Numbered from the stretch's first letter, positions 6,499 through 16,151 are shown. The stretch is 64,000 nucleotides of DNA from an uncultured Pedobacter sp. (GCF_946480185.1 NZ_CAMLIG010000004.1:167650-231649); one strand, 5' to 3'. Notes: generated from the sequence alone by a model not told the origin. Translations and numbers: made by a program.

Positions 6499-8028
6499 AT
6501 GAGCCATCCCGTAAAGATTAAAAATGCCCTAATTTCTGTTTATTATAAAGATAATTTAGAGCCTATTATCCATCATTTAAAGGCTTTAGGCGTTAACATT
6601 TACTCTACCGGAGGCACAGAAAAGTTCATTACCGATTTAGGTGTTCCGGTAATTCCTGTGGAAGATTTAACCTCCTACCCCTCTATTTTAGGCGGACGCG
6701 TTAAAACCCTGCATCCAAAAGTTTTTGGTGGAATTTTAACCCGCAGAGGCCATGAGGGTGATCAAGCACAAATCGCGGATTACGAAATTCCAGAAATCGA
6801 CTTGGTAATTGTTGACTTGTATCCGTTTGAAGAAACTGTAAAATCAGGAGCAGCAGAACAAGATATCATCGAAAAAATCGACATCGGTGGCATTTCGTTA
6901 ATCAGAGCTGCCGCTAAAAATCATAAAGATGTCATCATCATCGCATCTAAAGATGATTACGCAGAATTAAACAATTTATTAGAAACTCAAAAAGGAGAAA
7001 CTACTTTAGCGCAACGTAAAGCTTTTGCCCGCAATGCGTTTAATGTTTCCTCTCATTACGATACCGCAATTTTCAACTGGTTTAACCAGGGCGATGATGC
7101 ATTAACATTGTTCAAACAAAGCGAGCAAAAATCTTCGGTTTTACGTTACGGAGAAAATCCACACCAAAAAGGTTACTTCTATGGCGATTTGGATGCGATG
7201 TTTGATAAACTGAACGGCAAAGAATTATCATACAATAACCTGGTAGATGTTGATGCTGCAGTAGCTTTAATTGATGAATTTACAGAACCAACTTTCGCTA
7301 TTTTAAAACACACCAACGCTTGCGGAATTGCTAGTCGCCCACAGATATTAGATGCTTGGAGAGTTGCTTTAGCTTGCGATCCGGTTTCTGCTTTTGGCGG
7401 CGTTTTAATTTGCAATGCCGAAGTTGACGAAGCAACAGCTACAGAAATTAACAAATTATTTTTCGAGGTTTTAATTGCTCCTTCTTACTCAGCAGAAGCG
7501 GAAAAGATAATTACTTCTAAAAAGAACCGCATCATTTTAAAAAGAAAAGAAGTAGTACTTCCGACTAAACTTTTTAAAACATTACTAAACGGCGTAATTG
7601 AGCAAGACAAAGACCATACCGTTGAAGGCCCGGAATTGATGAAAGCCGTAACCGAAAAAACGCCCACTGAGCAAGAATTAAAAGATTTGTACTTTGCTAA
7701 TAAAGTGGTAAAACACACCAAATCAAACACAATAGTTTTCGCCAAGGACAATACTTTGATAGCAAGTGGCGTTGGACAAACGTCAAGAGTTGATTCTTTA
7801 AGGCAAGCAGTGGTTAAAGCAAAAAGTTTTGGTTTTGACTTAAAAGGCGCTGTTATGGCTTCTGATGCATTTTTTCCGTTCCCGGATTGTGTTGAATTAG
7901 CTTCTGAAGCGGGAATTACGGCAGTTTTACAACCAGGTGGTTCTATTAAGGACCAGGATTCTATTGATATGGCAAACCAAAAAGGAATTGCGATGGTAAC
8001 TACTGGAGTTCGTCATTTTAAACATTAA
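6499..8028 (+). CDS. purH: Bifunctional AICAR transformylase / IMP cyclohydrolase
   Basis: This 509-residue protein catalyses the last two steps of IMP synthesis. The N-terminal cyclohydrolase (MGS-like) domain shows STGGTEKF and the loop GGRVKTLHPKVFGGIL. The C-terminal transformylase domain shows RYGENPHQKG, the folate/AICAR-site KHTNACG, and AFGGVL. The late FFPFPDCVELA and QPGGSIKD stretches are typical of AICAR transformylase. Length and domain order are normal. It follows purN and precedes mreB (85 bp), a gene order common in Bacteroidota. Confidence 0.96.
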   Translation: MSHPVKIKNALISVYYKDNLEPIIHHLKALGVNIYSTGGTEKFITDLGVPVIPVEDLTSYPSILGGRVKTLHPKVFGGILTRRGHEGDQAQIADYEIPEIDLVIVDLYPFEETVKSGAAEQDIIEKIDIGGISLIRAAAKNHKDVIIIASKDDYAELNNLLETQKGETTLAQRKAFARNAFNVSSHYDTAIFNWFNQGDDALTLFKQSEQKSSVLRYGENPHQKGYFYGDLDAMFDKLNGKELSYNNLVDVDAAVALIDEFTEPTFAILKHTNACGIASRPQILDAWRVALACDPVSAFGGVLICNAEVDEATATEINKLFFEVLIAPSYSAEAEKIITSKKNRIILKRKEVVLPTKLFKTLLNGVIEQDKDHTVEGPELMKAVTEKTPTEQELKDLYFANKVVKHTKSNTIVFAKDNTLIASGVGQTSRVDSLRQAVVKAKSFGFDLKGAVMASDAFFPFPDCVELASEAGITAVLQPGGSIKDQDSIDMANQKGIAMVTTGVRHFKH

Positions 8029-8113
8029 TATTATTAACTTAGCGAGCGCTAAAAAAATTGATGCTCAATATTTAGTTACACACATTTACAAATAAAACCG
8101 CAATAAAACACCC

Positions 8114-9136
8114 ATGGGTTTATTCAACTGGTTTACACAAGAAATAGCAATAGATTTAGGTACTGCAAACACCTTAATCATCCATAACGATAAAGTAGTG
8201 GTAGATGAACCGTCTATCGTTGCATTTGATCGCACAACCAATAAGGTTATTGCAATTGGACGCCAAGCCATGCAAATGGAAGGTAAAACTCACGAAAACA
8301 TTAAAACTGTTCGTCCGTTAAAAGACGGTGTAATAGCCGATTTTAATGCTGCCGAGCACATGATTCGTGGGATGATAAAGATGATTAATAACGGCAAAGG
8401 CTGGTTTTTTCCTTCTTTACGGATGGTAATCTGTATTCCCTCTGGTATTACCGAGGTTGAAAAAAGAGCTGTTCGAGATTCTGCCGAGATTGCAGGTGCA
8501 AAAGAGGTTTACTTAATTCATGAGCCAATGGCGGCAGCCGTAGGTATCGGGATTGATGTGGAAGAACCAATGGGAAATATGATTATTGATATTGGTGGTG
8601 GAACAACAGAAATTGCGGTTATCGCTTTATCTGGTATTGTTTGCGATCAATCAATCCGTGTTGCCGGAGATAATTTCGATTCTGATATTGTGAATTACAT
8701 CCGTCGCCAGCATAACATTATGATTGGAGAACGTACTGCGGAAAGAATTAAAATTGAAGTAGGTTCCGCTTTGCCTGAGCTACAGGATGCTCCTGCTGAT
8801 TTTGCAGTTCAAGGTCGTGATTTGATGACCGGAGTGCCGAAACAGATTACCGTTTCTTATACAGAAATTGCACATTGCTTAGATAAATCTATCTCTAAAA
8901 TAGAAGAAGCCATCTTAAAAGCTTTAGAGATTACGCCTCCAGAACTTTCTGCTGATATTTACCAAACTGGTATCTACTTAACCGGAGGTGGCGCATTGTT
9001 GCGTGGTTTAGATAAAAGAGTAAGCTCAAAAACTAAATTGCCTGTTCACGTTGCCGATGACCCTTTGAGAGCCGTAGTTAGAGGAACAGGAATTTCATTA
9101 AAAAACATTCAGAACTTTAAGTTTTTGATGCAGTAG
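8114..9136 (+). CDS. mreB: Rod shape-determining protein MreB (actin-like)
   Basis: This 340-residue bacterial actin polymerises under the inner membrane and guides the elongasome that builds the lateral cell wall. It begins with a short amphipathic stretch (GLFNWF) then the phosphate-1 loop IDLGTANTLI. Phosphate-2 is IDIGGGTTEIAV and the adenosine motif is LTGGGALLRG. Length is typical. In many Bacteroidota, mreC, mreD, the PBP2 gene and rodA follow directly; here a terminator and an opposing acyltransferase gene follow instead, so the partners must lie elsewhere. Confidence 0.96.
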   Translation: MGLFNWFTQEIAIDLGTANTLIIHNDKVVVDEPSIVAFDRTTNKVIAIGRQAMQMEGKTHENIKTVRPLKDGVIADFNAAEHMIRGMIKMINNGKGWFFPSLRMVICIPSGITEVEKRAVRDSAEIAGAKEVYLIHEPMAAAVGIGIDVEEPMGNMIIDIGGGTTEIAVIALSGIVCDQSIRVAGDNFDSDIVNYIRRQHNIMIGERTAERIKIEVGSALPELQDAPADFAVQGRDLMTGVPKQITVSYTEIAHCLDKSISKIEEAILKALEITPPELSADIYQTGIYLTGGGALLRGLDKRVSSKTKLPVHVADDPLRAVVRGTGISLKNIQNFKFLMQ

Positions 9137-9454
9137 TTTTTTAGATGTGAGATATTAGACATGAGATTTGAGAGCTTGTGTTATATAAAGCAAGAATTGA
9201 GAGATTCTTGCTTTTTTTGTGGGGTTATATTTACACCTAAAACAAACGCATCAACCTATATTAGCAATTTTTAATATTATTTTCTTACTGGGTCAACCTT
9301 AAATTTAGCTTTTATTGCAAAAATAATCCCGAAAGCTTTAATCAATAATTTTGACCAATATTCAGGATTTTCGCTAACTCCATTATTTGCTTTGTTGCAA
9401 TTGACTATCATTTAAATATAAGCTCAGCTGTGCAAATAAAGATTTACATCTTCT
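9137..9454. other. Intergenic region after mreB
   Basis: The left end has degenerate TGAGAT-type repeats (about 9145-9175) of a kind scattered in such genomes, then the mreB terminator. The remainder (9220-9454) is AT-rich. A 44-codon minus-strand frame (9277-9411) starting MIVNCNKANNG follows the acyltransferase gene, but nothing else supports it as a gene. Confidence 0.5.
9187..9218 (+). terminator. Terminator of mreB
   Basis: AAAGCAAGAA (9187-9196) and TTCTTGCTTT (9205-9214) are exact inverted repeats followed by Ts, about 50 nt after the mreB stop. Confidence 0.85.
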
Positions 9455-10513
9455 TTACCTATTGAAATATCTTTTGAAACTAAGAAAATAAGTTTCAAAA
9501 AAATGGTAACTAATTACTGACATGATATATGTTAAAATAAATCCTAAAAATAAATCGAAAGGCCAACAATCAGTATTAAACCATTTTCTTGCAATTGCAA
9601 ATGCGAAAGGATGATATATATATAAACCATAGCTTATCTTTCCAGTGTAGGATATTATCGGCTTATTTAAAAAGTTATTAATCAGATGATCATTTTTAAT
9701 ACTTAACAAGTATCCGATAATTGCAAAATAGACAACGGATATTAGAGAGAACTTTACTGATTTAACTATAATATTTTCCGAACCAGATAAAAACATCCAT
9801 AAAATCACTGTAGGAATAATTGTTAAGATTGAAATGAACAGAAAATTTTTCGAGTATTTTTCCGTGAGTTTCCCCTTTACTTCTATTAGAGCTAATAATG
9901 ACCCTATCGCTAGCGAATCAAATCTGGTAAATGTGAAATGGTAAATCTCAATACCTTTAAAAAGCATAAAAACCCGCAGTAACACGTCACCTAAAATAAT
10001 GAAAATTACAAATCTTAATAGATTCTTATTACTAAAGAAATAGATAAGTAGTGGCCAAAATAAATAGAAATGTTCTTCTACAGCTAGTGACCAATAATTC
10101 CCAGGCCCCGAGCTGGGCCATCCAAAAGTAAGAGCAAAACCCTGTAAGTAGGTATAGTAATATATTTGTTGACCAAAAGTAACATACGGAATTTTAAATA
10201 ATACCGGATAAACAAAATAAAAGATCAGTAGAAATAAATAATATAAAGGGAATATTCTTAATGTTCTTTTGATGTAAAAATTCTTGAAGTAATTGTTTTC
10301 ATCTTTTGTAGCTATTAATATTCTGGTAATAAGAAAACCTGATAAAACAAAAAACAAAATTACTCCTGTTTGTCCAAAAGTTGAAATTCTTCTTAGCTGA
10401 AATAATGTCTGTGTATTTATTTGTATTTCCGTAAAAAAATGGTACAAAATAACCATACAAGCCGCAATTGCTCTAAGACTATCTAAATTCTTGTAATATT
10501 TCAACTTAATCAT
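9455..10513 (-). CDS. Membrane acyltransferase (acyltransferase 3 / OafA family)
   Basis: This 352-residue polytopic membrane protein transfers acyl (often acetyl) groups to surface sugars such as O-antigen or capsule. Family signs are SLRAIAACMVILYHFF at the N-terminus (catalytic-type His), FFVLSGFLITRIL, and GNYWSLAVEEHFYLFWPLL, with about ten hydrophobic segments. Its base composition is visibly more AT-rich than its neighbours, and it lies in a gene-poor stretch between mreB and an unrelated barrel gene. That suggests an acquired gene. The acyl acceptor cannot be told from the sequence, and no other polysaccharide gene is adjacent. Confidence 0.88.
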   Translation of the reverse strand: MIKLKYYKNLDSLRAIAACMVILYHFFTEIQINTQTLFQLRRISTFGQTGVILFFVLSGFLITRILIATKDENNYFKNFYIKRTLRIFPLYYLFLLIFYFVYPVLFKIPYVTFGQQIYYYTYLQGFALTFGWPSSGPGNYWSLAVEEHFYLFWPLLIYFFSNKNLLRFVIFIILGDVLLRVFMLFKGIEIYHFTFTRFDSLAIGSLLALIEVKGKLTEKYSKNFLFISILTIIPTVILWMFLSGSENIIVKSVKFSLISVVYFAIIGYLLSIKNDHLINNFLNKPIISYTGKISYGLYIYHPFAFAIARKWFNTDCWPFDLFLGFILTYIMSVISYHFFETYFLSFKRYFNR

Positions 10514-10990
10514 TCAAAATATAAAATGCTCTTTTTAGATTATCAATATACTAATAATGTTCATTTGATTAATAACTCATCTTTCCAATAGACTTTCAAC
10601 TACATCTCTATACACAACAATTAGAATCCCCGGCTTTAATAGCCTTATTAGCAATCGAACATTTATATCTCATATATTTTGAAAATTATGCTTGGATATT
10701 GGCAAAAGATTTTTAATTCTTTAGAGAAAACCTATTTAAACCAACAAGCACAGGCTTTGTTAGCCATTATAGCAATTACGTTTGGTTTATTAGCACCAAG
10801 ATGATTTGGCTGGTTTTCATCTCAATGAAGAACTTCTTAAAATACCATCAAACAAAGTGGGTAGACAAAATCGGATGCTTAATTCTAAGAGTTGTGAAAA
10901 TCATTTCCAAATAAATTACACCAAGCTTAAATTAATTACGGCGCAAATTTTGCCCTAATCATACATTATCAATCATTAAATTTTAAGATT
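10514..10990. other. Gene-poor region with two tiny frames
   Basis: No gene of normal size is visible. Two small plus-strand frames occur: 10688-10804 (38 codons, hydrophobic end QALLAIIAITFGLL) and 10825-10914 (29 codons, MKNFLKYHQTKWVDKIG, basic). Both lack family resemblance that I recognise. They could be remnants of a decayed gene or small membrane-active peptides. Confidence 0.4.
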
Positions 10991-11194
10991 ATGGAAAGGT
11001 CAGAATTAGAATCAATCATGAGAATTATTGAGCATCAGCAACACTCTTCCATTTTAGGCGGTATGCAGGCCGAATACGAAGAACTAGAACGCTTAGGCTA
11101 TGTAAAAATCAATTGGGATGAAAGTAAATTAACAGCCACTATCACTCCAGAAGGTCGGGCATTTGTGAGTTCTCTGTCGCCGGGAAGAGAATAA
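10991..11194 (+). CDS. Small uncharacterised protein
   Basis: The frame encodes 67 residues starting MERSELESIMRIIEHQQ. The C-terminal part (GYVKINWDESKLTATITPEGRAFV) has the strand-turn-strand ending in TPEGRAF that is common in winged-helix or phage-repressor-like small proteins. It has no signal peptide or membrane segment. Codon use looks coding and the reading frame is clean, so I take it as a real gene of unknown function. It stands alone, about 190 bp upstream of the barrel gene. Confidence 0.55.
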   Translation: MERSELESIMRIIEHQQHSSILGGMQAEYEELERLGYVKINWDESKLTATITPEGRAFVSSLSPGRE

Positions 11195-11387
11195 CTGCCT
11201 AAAATTAGCGAATGGTATCTCAGAATTGTACGTGTTAAACTACATATTCTAAAAAAACAGACAACCAAAAATCAATTCAAATGCCCTCTGTAAAATACTG
11301 CACAACAAGTGCTTAATTTAATAAATTACGGAGAATAGCTTTTTGGTCTGTTCATTGGATAATGCTTGCAAACAATTAAAGTAAATT

Positions 11388-12047
11388 ATGAAAAGATTAT
11401 TCTTAGTAGCTGCAGCCCTGGTATTTGGTGGCGCTACGTTTGCACAAACAAGCACTCCTGCATCAACTTCAACAACACGTTTTGGTTTAAAAGGTGGTGT
11501 AAATTTACCTAAGTACAAATATGTAAATGATGACCAAAATACATCTACAGACACTAAAACAACTGTAAACTTTAACTTAACAGGTTATGCGGATATTCCG
11601 GTTGGTTCTTACTTTTCTGTACAGCCAGGTATATCATTACAAGGAAAAGGTGCAAAGTATTATGAAAGTGGGAACAACAAAATTGAAGAAAATGTTTTGG
11701 CAATTGAAGTTCCGGTGAATTTATTAGTGAACCTACCGGCAGGTCCTGGTCACATTTATTTAGGTGGCGGTCCTTACGGTGCGTATAACATTTCTGGTAA
11801 AAGAAAATTAACTTCGGGAACTACTACTACCGAACCGGATTTGAAAATTGGAAACAGCTCTGGCGATGACCTTAAAGCCTTAGATTTTGGCTTTAACGTA
11901 CTTGGCGGTTACCAATTAACCTCTGGATTAAACTTTGGCGCAGGTTATGGCTTTGGTTTAACAAATTTAACACCTACAAGTACCAGCAGTACCAACATGG
12001 AAAAGAATAACAGACTTTGGACTTTTACAGTAGGTTACGCATTTTAA
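11388..12047 (+). CDS. Outer-membrane beta-barrel protein (PorT/OMP_b-brl-like)
   Basis: The 219-residue protein has a clear signal peptide (KRLFLVAAALVFGGATFAQ, cleavage after about residue 19). The rest shows alternating strands: FGLKGGVNLPKY, then FSVQPGISLQGKG, then VPVNLLVNLPAG, then FGFNVLGGYQL. The chain ends in FTVGYAF, with the terminal Phe that BamA recognises. This is the PF13568-type small barrel common in Bacteroidota. Its function is unknown; such barrels may be porins or adhesins. It has its own strong terminator. Confidence 0.87.
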   Translation: MKRLFLVAAALVFGGATFAQTSTPASTSTTRFGLKGGVNLPKYKYVNDDQNTSTDTKTTVNFNLTGYADIPVGSYFSVQPGISLQGKGAKYYESGNNKIEENVLAIEVPVNLLVNLPAGPGHIYLGGGPYGAYNISGKRKLTSGTTTTEPDLKIGNSSGDDLKALDFGFNVLGGYQLTSGLNFGAGYGFGLTNLTPTSTSSTNMEKNNRLWTFTVGYAF

Positions 12048-12071
12048 GCAAAAGAAATCATCTATAAAATT

Positions 12072-12107
12072 GAGGTCGTCTTTTTTTAAAGGCGGCCTCT
12101 TTTTTTT
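12072..12107 (+). terminator. Terminator of the barrel gene
   Basis: GAGGTCGTC (12072-12080) pairs, with two G-U wobbles, with GGCGGCCTC (12091-12099), followed by eight or more Ts. Confidence 0.85.
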
Positions 12108-12143
12108 AAACAAAAACCCGTCTCAGCTTTTGGTTTTAAACAA

Positions 12144-12172
12144 AAAAGGCCGGAATAAATTCCAGCCTTTTA
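12144..12172 (-). terminator. Terminator of sucD
   Basis: On the minus strand, AAAAGGCTGGAAT and ATTCCGGCCTTTT pair with one mismatch and are followed by Ts. The hairpin lies about 20 nt after the sucD stop. Confidence 0.82.
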
Positions 12173-12192
12173 AATTTTATAATATATAAAAC

Positions 12193-13065
12193 TTATTTGT
12201 TCATCAGTTTTGCCATTGCAGCTCCAATTTCGGCAGGAGATTCTACAACTGTAATTCCACATTCTCTCATGATTTTCATTTTAGCCGCTGCAGTATCATC
12301 GGCACCACCAACAATTGCACCTGCATGTCCCATTCTACGTCCAGGAGGCGCAGTTTGACCTGCAATAAAACCAACAACAGGCTTTGTACCATGTACTTTA
12401 ATCCACATTGCAGCTTCCGCTTCCATGCTACCGCCAATCTCACCAATCATAATAATACCGTGAGTTTCTGGGTCGTTCATTAACAATTCAACAGCATCCT
12501 TAGTTGGAGTTCCAATAATTGGGTCGCCACCAATTCCAATTGCCGTTGTGATACCCATACCGGCTTTAACAACTTGGTCAACCGCTTCGTAAGTTAAAGT
12601 TCCAGATTTTGAAACCACCCCAATATTACCTTTTTTAAAGATAAAACCTGGCATGATACCAATTTTAGCTTCATCGGCAGTAATAATTCCTGGACAGTTT
12701 GGACCAATTAAACGACAGTCTCTTCCTGTGATATATTCTTTCACCTGAATCATATCCTTTGTAGGGATACCTTCAGTGATACAAACAATAACTTTAATTC
12801 CTGCTTCGGCAGCTTCCATAATAGCATCTGCAGCAAAGGCAGGAGGTACAAAAATAATGGAAACATTAGCGCCAGCCTTTTCAACAGCTTCTGCAACTGT
12901 ATTAAAAACTGGTTTGTTTAAATGGGTTTGACCACCTTTACCGGGCGTAACACCACCTACAACATTGGTTCCGTACTCGATCATTTGGGTAGCATGGTAA
13001 GTACCCTCATTTCCGGTGAAACCCTGAACTATAACTTTTGAATCTTTATTTACAAGTACACTCAT
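12193..13065 (-). CDS. sucD: Succinate-CoA ligase, ADP/GDP-forming, alpha subunit
   Basis: The 290-residue alpha subunit binds CoA and carries the phosphohistidine in the TCA-cycle step that makes ATP or GTP from succinyl-CoA. Visible signs are the CoA-binding N-terminus ([12 protein letters not shown]), [14 protein letters not shown], and the active-site region [12 protein letters not shown] with the phosphorylated His. Length is normal. The partner beta subunit gene (sucC) is not in this window, so the two subunits are not in one operon here. Confidence 0.96.
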   Translation of the reverse strand: MSVLVNKDSKVIVQGFTGNEGTYHATQMIEYGTNVVGGVTPGKGGQTHLNKPVFNTVAEAVEKAGANVSIIFVPPAFAADAIMEAAEAGIKVIVCITEGIPTKDMIQVKEYITGRDCRLIGPNCPGIITADEAKIGIMPGFIFKKGNIGVVSKSGTLTYEAVDQVVKAGMGITTAIGIGGDPIIGTPTKDAVELLMNDPETHGIIMIGEIGGSMEAEAAMWIKVHGTKPVVGFIAGQTAPPGRRMGHAGAIVGGADDTAAAKMKIMRECGITVVESPAEIGAAMAKLMNK

Positions 13066-13505
13066 GGTTGTTTTTTATGTTAGGCAAAGCTAACAGAATC
13101 AGTAAGAATCTCAAAGAAATACATCAAAAAACAAGCATTTAATTTGGCTATTTTTACTGTTTCAGACTATTTGTTACGCTTTTAGAATTTAATTGCGGTT
13201 GATTGATTGCTTGCTTATTTTTTGAAAAGGTGCTGTTGTGCAAATAACAAACGGGAGTCCCGTTTTACGCTAAATCTTTTTTTGCCATTTGCATTGTGAA
13301 AGAAAGCAAAAAAAGGATACCGCTACACCCGGGTTTAGGTATTCTTGCGGTTGGTATTATCACCAACCGCCAATAAGCATATCTAAATAGAAAACTAAAA
13401 TTCTCTGCTTGTGGCGGTACGGTGAAAACACCGACCACAAGAAAAATACTTTTTTAGCCTGAAGTTTTTCTAAGCTAAGCAGTCATAATAAGGAATAACG
13501 GAAAA
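13066..13505. other. Intergenic region carrying a cluster of palindromes
   Basis: No coding frame is seen. Within about 200 bp lie three short inverted repeats (listed as one repeat feature). A stretch at 13310-13350 also contains ACCGC and GCGGT elements that could pair with them. Confidence 0.5.
13251..13441. repeat. REP-like palindrome cluster
   Basis: Three palindromes occur: ACGGGA/TCCCGT (13251-13263, 1-nt loop); GCGGTTGGT/ACCAACCGC (13347-13355 and 13362-13370, 6-nt loop); and CTTGTGG/CCACAAG with an inner CGGTG/CACCG (13408-13441, loop AAAA). They are GC-richer than their surroundings. The pattern resembles extragenic palindromes mobilised by REP-associated tyrosine transposases, but no transposase gene is nearby. 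Confidence 0.45.
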
Positions 13506-15296
13506 TCAACCGGTCTGAATTCCCGTAGAACTAAACTGTAAATCGTATAAACGTTTGTAATAACCGTTCAATCGTAACAATTCTTGGTGTGTTCCCATTT
13601 CCATAATCTCGCCTTTTTCCAACACAATAATTTTATCCGCATTTTGGATGGTTGATAAACGGTGGGCTATAACGATAGCCGTTCTCCCCTGCATCATTTT
13701 TTCTATAGCAGTCTGAATCAAATGTTCGGTCTCGGTATCAACGGAAGACGTAGCTTCATCTAAAACCAAAATCTTTGGTTGATGTACCAAGGCTCTGATA
13801 AAAGACACCAATTGTGCCTGCCCAACTGATAAAGTTGCGCCACGTTCTTGCACATCATACTGGTAACCGCCTGGCAATCGCATAATAAAATCATGAGCGC
13901 CAACATCCTTTGCGGCTTCAATAATCTGTTCCAAACTGATATTTGGATTGTTCAAACTGATGTTATGTGCTATCGTATCAGAGAATAAAAACACATCCTG
14001 CAGAACAGTTGCAATCTGCGAACGCAGGTAATTCAATTCAAAATCATTGATATTAATGCCATCAATAATCACTTCTCCTTTACTGATTTCGTAAAAACGA
14101 TTTAAAATATTTATTGTTGAGGATTTTCCAGCGCCCGTTGCCCCTACCAAAGCCAAAGTTTCGCCTTCTTTTAAACTAAAGGATATATTTTTCAATATCC
14201 ACTCCTCATCATTGGGCATTTCATCAGTTTGCTTGTAAGAGAACCAAACATTTGAGAACTTGATTTCCCCTTTCATCACCGGCAAAACCACTTTTCCATT
14301 GTTCAAAGTTTGTTCATCAGTATCTAAAACTTTAAAAATCCTATCCGCTCCAACCATTCCCATTTGCAGGGTGTTGAATTTATCTGCAAGCTCGCGGATT
14401 GGCCTAAAAAGCATGTTGATATACATGATAAAAGAAACCACCACACCCGGCGAAACTTGGTTGGTTAAAATACTTTTTGAGCCGTACCATACCAATAATC
14501 CTAAAGAAAGTGCCACAATGAGTTCGACTACCGGAAAAAATATGGAATAATACCAATTTGAGCGAATATTTGCATCGCGATACTCGGAATTAATCTGATG
14601 GAATTTATTAAATTCCTGCTCCTCACGGGCAAAATACTGAATGATACTTACGCCACTGATGTGCTCCTGCAAAAAAGTATTCAATGCAGAAATCTGATTC
14701 CTAACATCCTGAAATGCAGATTTTATAGCCTCCTTAAAAATATAAGTAGCAACCATTAAAAAAGGCATCGGTACCAAAACAATCAGCGTTAAGCGCCAAT
14801 CGGCATAAAGCATTACGCCAATAATGGTAATTACCTGTAAACTATCACCAACGATAGAAATTAATCCCTCGCTAAATATATCTGCAATGGTTTCCAAATC
14901 AGAAACGGTACGTGTAATTAACTGACCAATTGGAGTTTTATCGAAGTATTTTAAACGTAACTTGGTGATATGGTTAAAAATATCAATACGTAAATCTTTT
15001 ATTACCGATTGCCCCAAAGTGTTGGTGAGCAAGGTTTGGAAATATTGCACAAAAGTTTGCAATAACAGCAAAGCGATCATCAACAAAGTCATGTTGAGCA
15101 GACCTGTTGTATCGTTAAAAAAAACGTATTTATCTAAAGTAAGCTGGATTAAATATGGCCTAACCGGAGCCAATGCCGCCAAAGCAAGCGTTAAAAATAT
15201 CGACCAAAAAAAGGTAAATTTATAAGGTTTTGCATAAGCGAAAACCCTTTTTAACAATCCCCAATCGTAAGTTTTTCCGGTAATATTGTTTGCCAT
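13506..15296 (-). CDS. ABC transporter, fused permease and ATPase (MsbA-like exporter)
   Basis: This 596-residue half-transporter would act as a homodimer in the inner membrane. The N-terminal half has six transmembrane segments (from FTFFWSIFLTLALAAL on). The C-terminal half is an ATPase with Walker A GATGAGKSS, signature LSVGQAQ, Walker B ILVLDEATSSVD and the switch His in AHRLST. The closest general type is the MsbA/multidrug family; the substrate (lipid A core, lipid or drug) cannot be fixed. Its ATG follows the truA stop with no gap (15296/15297), so the two are almost certainly co-transcribed. Confidence 0.92.
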   Translation of the reverse strand: MANNITGKTYDWGLLKRVFAYAKPYKFTFFWSIFLTLALAALAPVRPYLIQLTLDKYVFFNDTTGLLNMTLLMIALLLLQTFVQYFQTLLTNTLGQSVIKDLRIDIFNHITKLRLKYFDKTPIGQLITRTVSDLETIADIFSEGLISIVGDSLQVITIIGVMLYADWRLTLIVLVPMPFLMVATYIFKEAIKSAFQDVRNQISALNTFLQEHISGVSIIQYFAREEQEFNKFHQINSEYRDANIRSNWYYSIFFPVVELIVALSLGLLVWYGSKSILTNQVSPGVVVSFIMYINMLFRPIRELADKFNTLQMGMVGADRIFKVLDTDEQTLNNGKVVLPVMKGEIKFSNVWFSYKQTDEMPNDEEWILKNISFSLKEGETLALVGATGAGKSSTINILNRFYEISKGEVIIDGININDFELNYLRSQIATVLQDVFLFSDTIAHNISLNNPNISLEQIIEAAKDVGAHDFIMRLPGGYQYDVQERGATLSVGQAQLVSFIRALVHQPKILVLDEATSSVDTETEHLIQTAIEKMMQGRTAIVIAHRLSTIQNADKIIVLEKGEIMEMGTHQELLRLNGYYKRLYDLQFSSTGIQTG

Positions 15297-16058
15297 TTAT
15301 AAATTGGTGATGTATGGGTATTTAACTTCGGTTAAAAACAAGCCACAAGCCGGAACGGAAGCACCAGCAACAGACCTATTTTGACTTTGAATAATTTGGT
15401 GCATGGCTTCTGCCGAGATTTTTCCTTTTCCAATATCAACCAAAGTGCCAACGATTGCCCTTACCATGTTGCGTAAAAAACGGTTTGCGCTTACGTGATA
15501 AATTAATCCGTTCGGGATTTCTTCCCATTCTGATTTTTGAATATGACAGATGTTGGTGAAATTGTCTGCATTTGATTTGCAGAATGCCCCAAAATCTTCG
15601 TACTCCTTAATAATTGATGCCGCCCTTTGCATAGCTGGCAAATCTAATTTATCTTTTATAAGCCAACTGTAATCTTTTTTAAAAGAATCTTTTTGGAAAT
15701 GGATATGATATTGATAGCTTCTTAAAGTAGCATCAAACCTTGCATGGGCATTATCCTGCACAGGAATTAGCGCCAAAACGGCTACATCATAAGGCAACAA
15801 TGAGTTCAGCGATTTAAGAAACTTATCTTGGTCAATTTCGAGTTCTTTCGGCAAGTTTAGATGTGCGTAAAATTGCGTTGCGTGGACACCCGCATCTGTT
15901 CTGCCACAGCCCAACGTTTCTACATCAAACCTAAAAAAAACTTTTAAAGCTTTGTTTAGCACTTCTTGTACCGCTAGGGCGTTTGGCTGAAACTGCCAGC
16001 CATGATATGCTGTACCTTTATAGCTTAAACTTAAGAAGTACCGATTTGTTTGTTGCAC
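15297..16058 (-). CDS. truA: tRNA pseudouridine(38-40) synthase TruA
   Basis: TruA makes pseudouridine at positions 38-40 of the tRNA anticodon arm. The 253-residue protein has YKGTAYHGWQFQPN near its start and the catalytic-aspartate motif GCGRTDAGVHA, then the C-terminal RFLRNMVRAIVG. It starts at a GTG (16056-16058). A -7 box TAAATTTG ends 4 nt upstream of this codon, so the mRNA is probably leaderless. The ABC exporter gene follows directly. Confidence 0.95.
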   Translation of the reverse strand: MQQTNRYFLSLSYKGTAYHGWQFQPNALAVQEVLNKALKVFFRFDVETLGCGRTDAGVHATQFYAHLNLPKELEIDQDKFLKSLNSLLPYDVAVLALIPVQDNAHARFDATLRSYQYHIHFQKDSFKKDYSWLIKDKLDLPAMQRAASIIKEYEDFGAFCKSNADNFTNICHIQKSEWEEIPNGLIYHVSANRFLRNMVRAIVGTLVDIGKGKISAEAMHQIIQSQNRSVAGASVPACGLFLTEVKYPYITNL

Positions 16059-16062
16059 CGCA

Positions 16063-16070
16063 CAAATTTA
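16063..16070 (-). promoter_or_regulatory. -7 box TAAATTTG of truA
   Basis: This exact TAnnTTTG match on the minus strand leaves 4 nt to the GTG start of truA and supports that start. Confidence 0.55.
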
Positions 16071-16151
16071 ACGCTTAAATAATTTATCAAAGAATAAGAT
16101 TGTTGTTTTAACTTTACTGGATATTTAAAATTGTTAAATCAAATAAAAAAA

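Noticed and set aside
9277..9411. A 44-codon minus-strand frame downstream of the acyltransferase gene.
   Set aside because: Only length and an ATG support it; AT-rich gaps of this size often contain such frames. Mentioned in the gap entry but not called as a gene.
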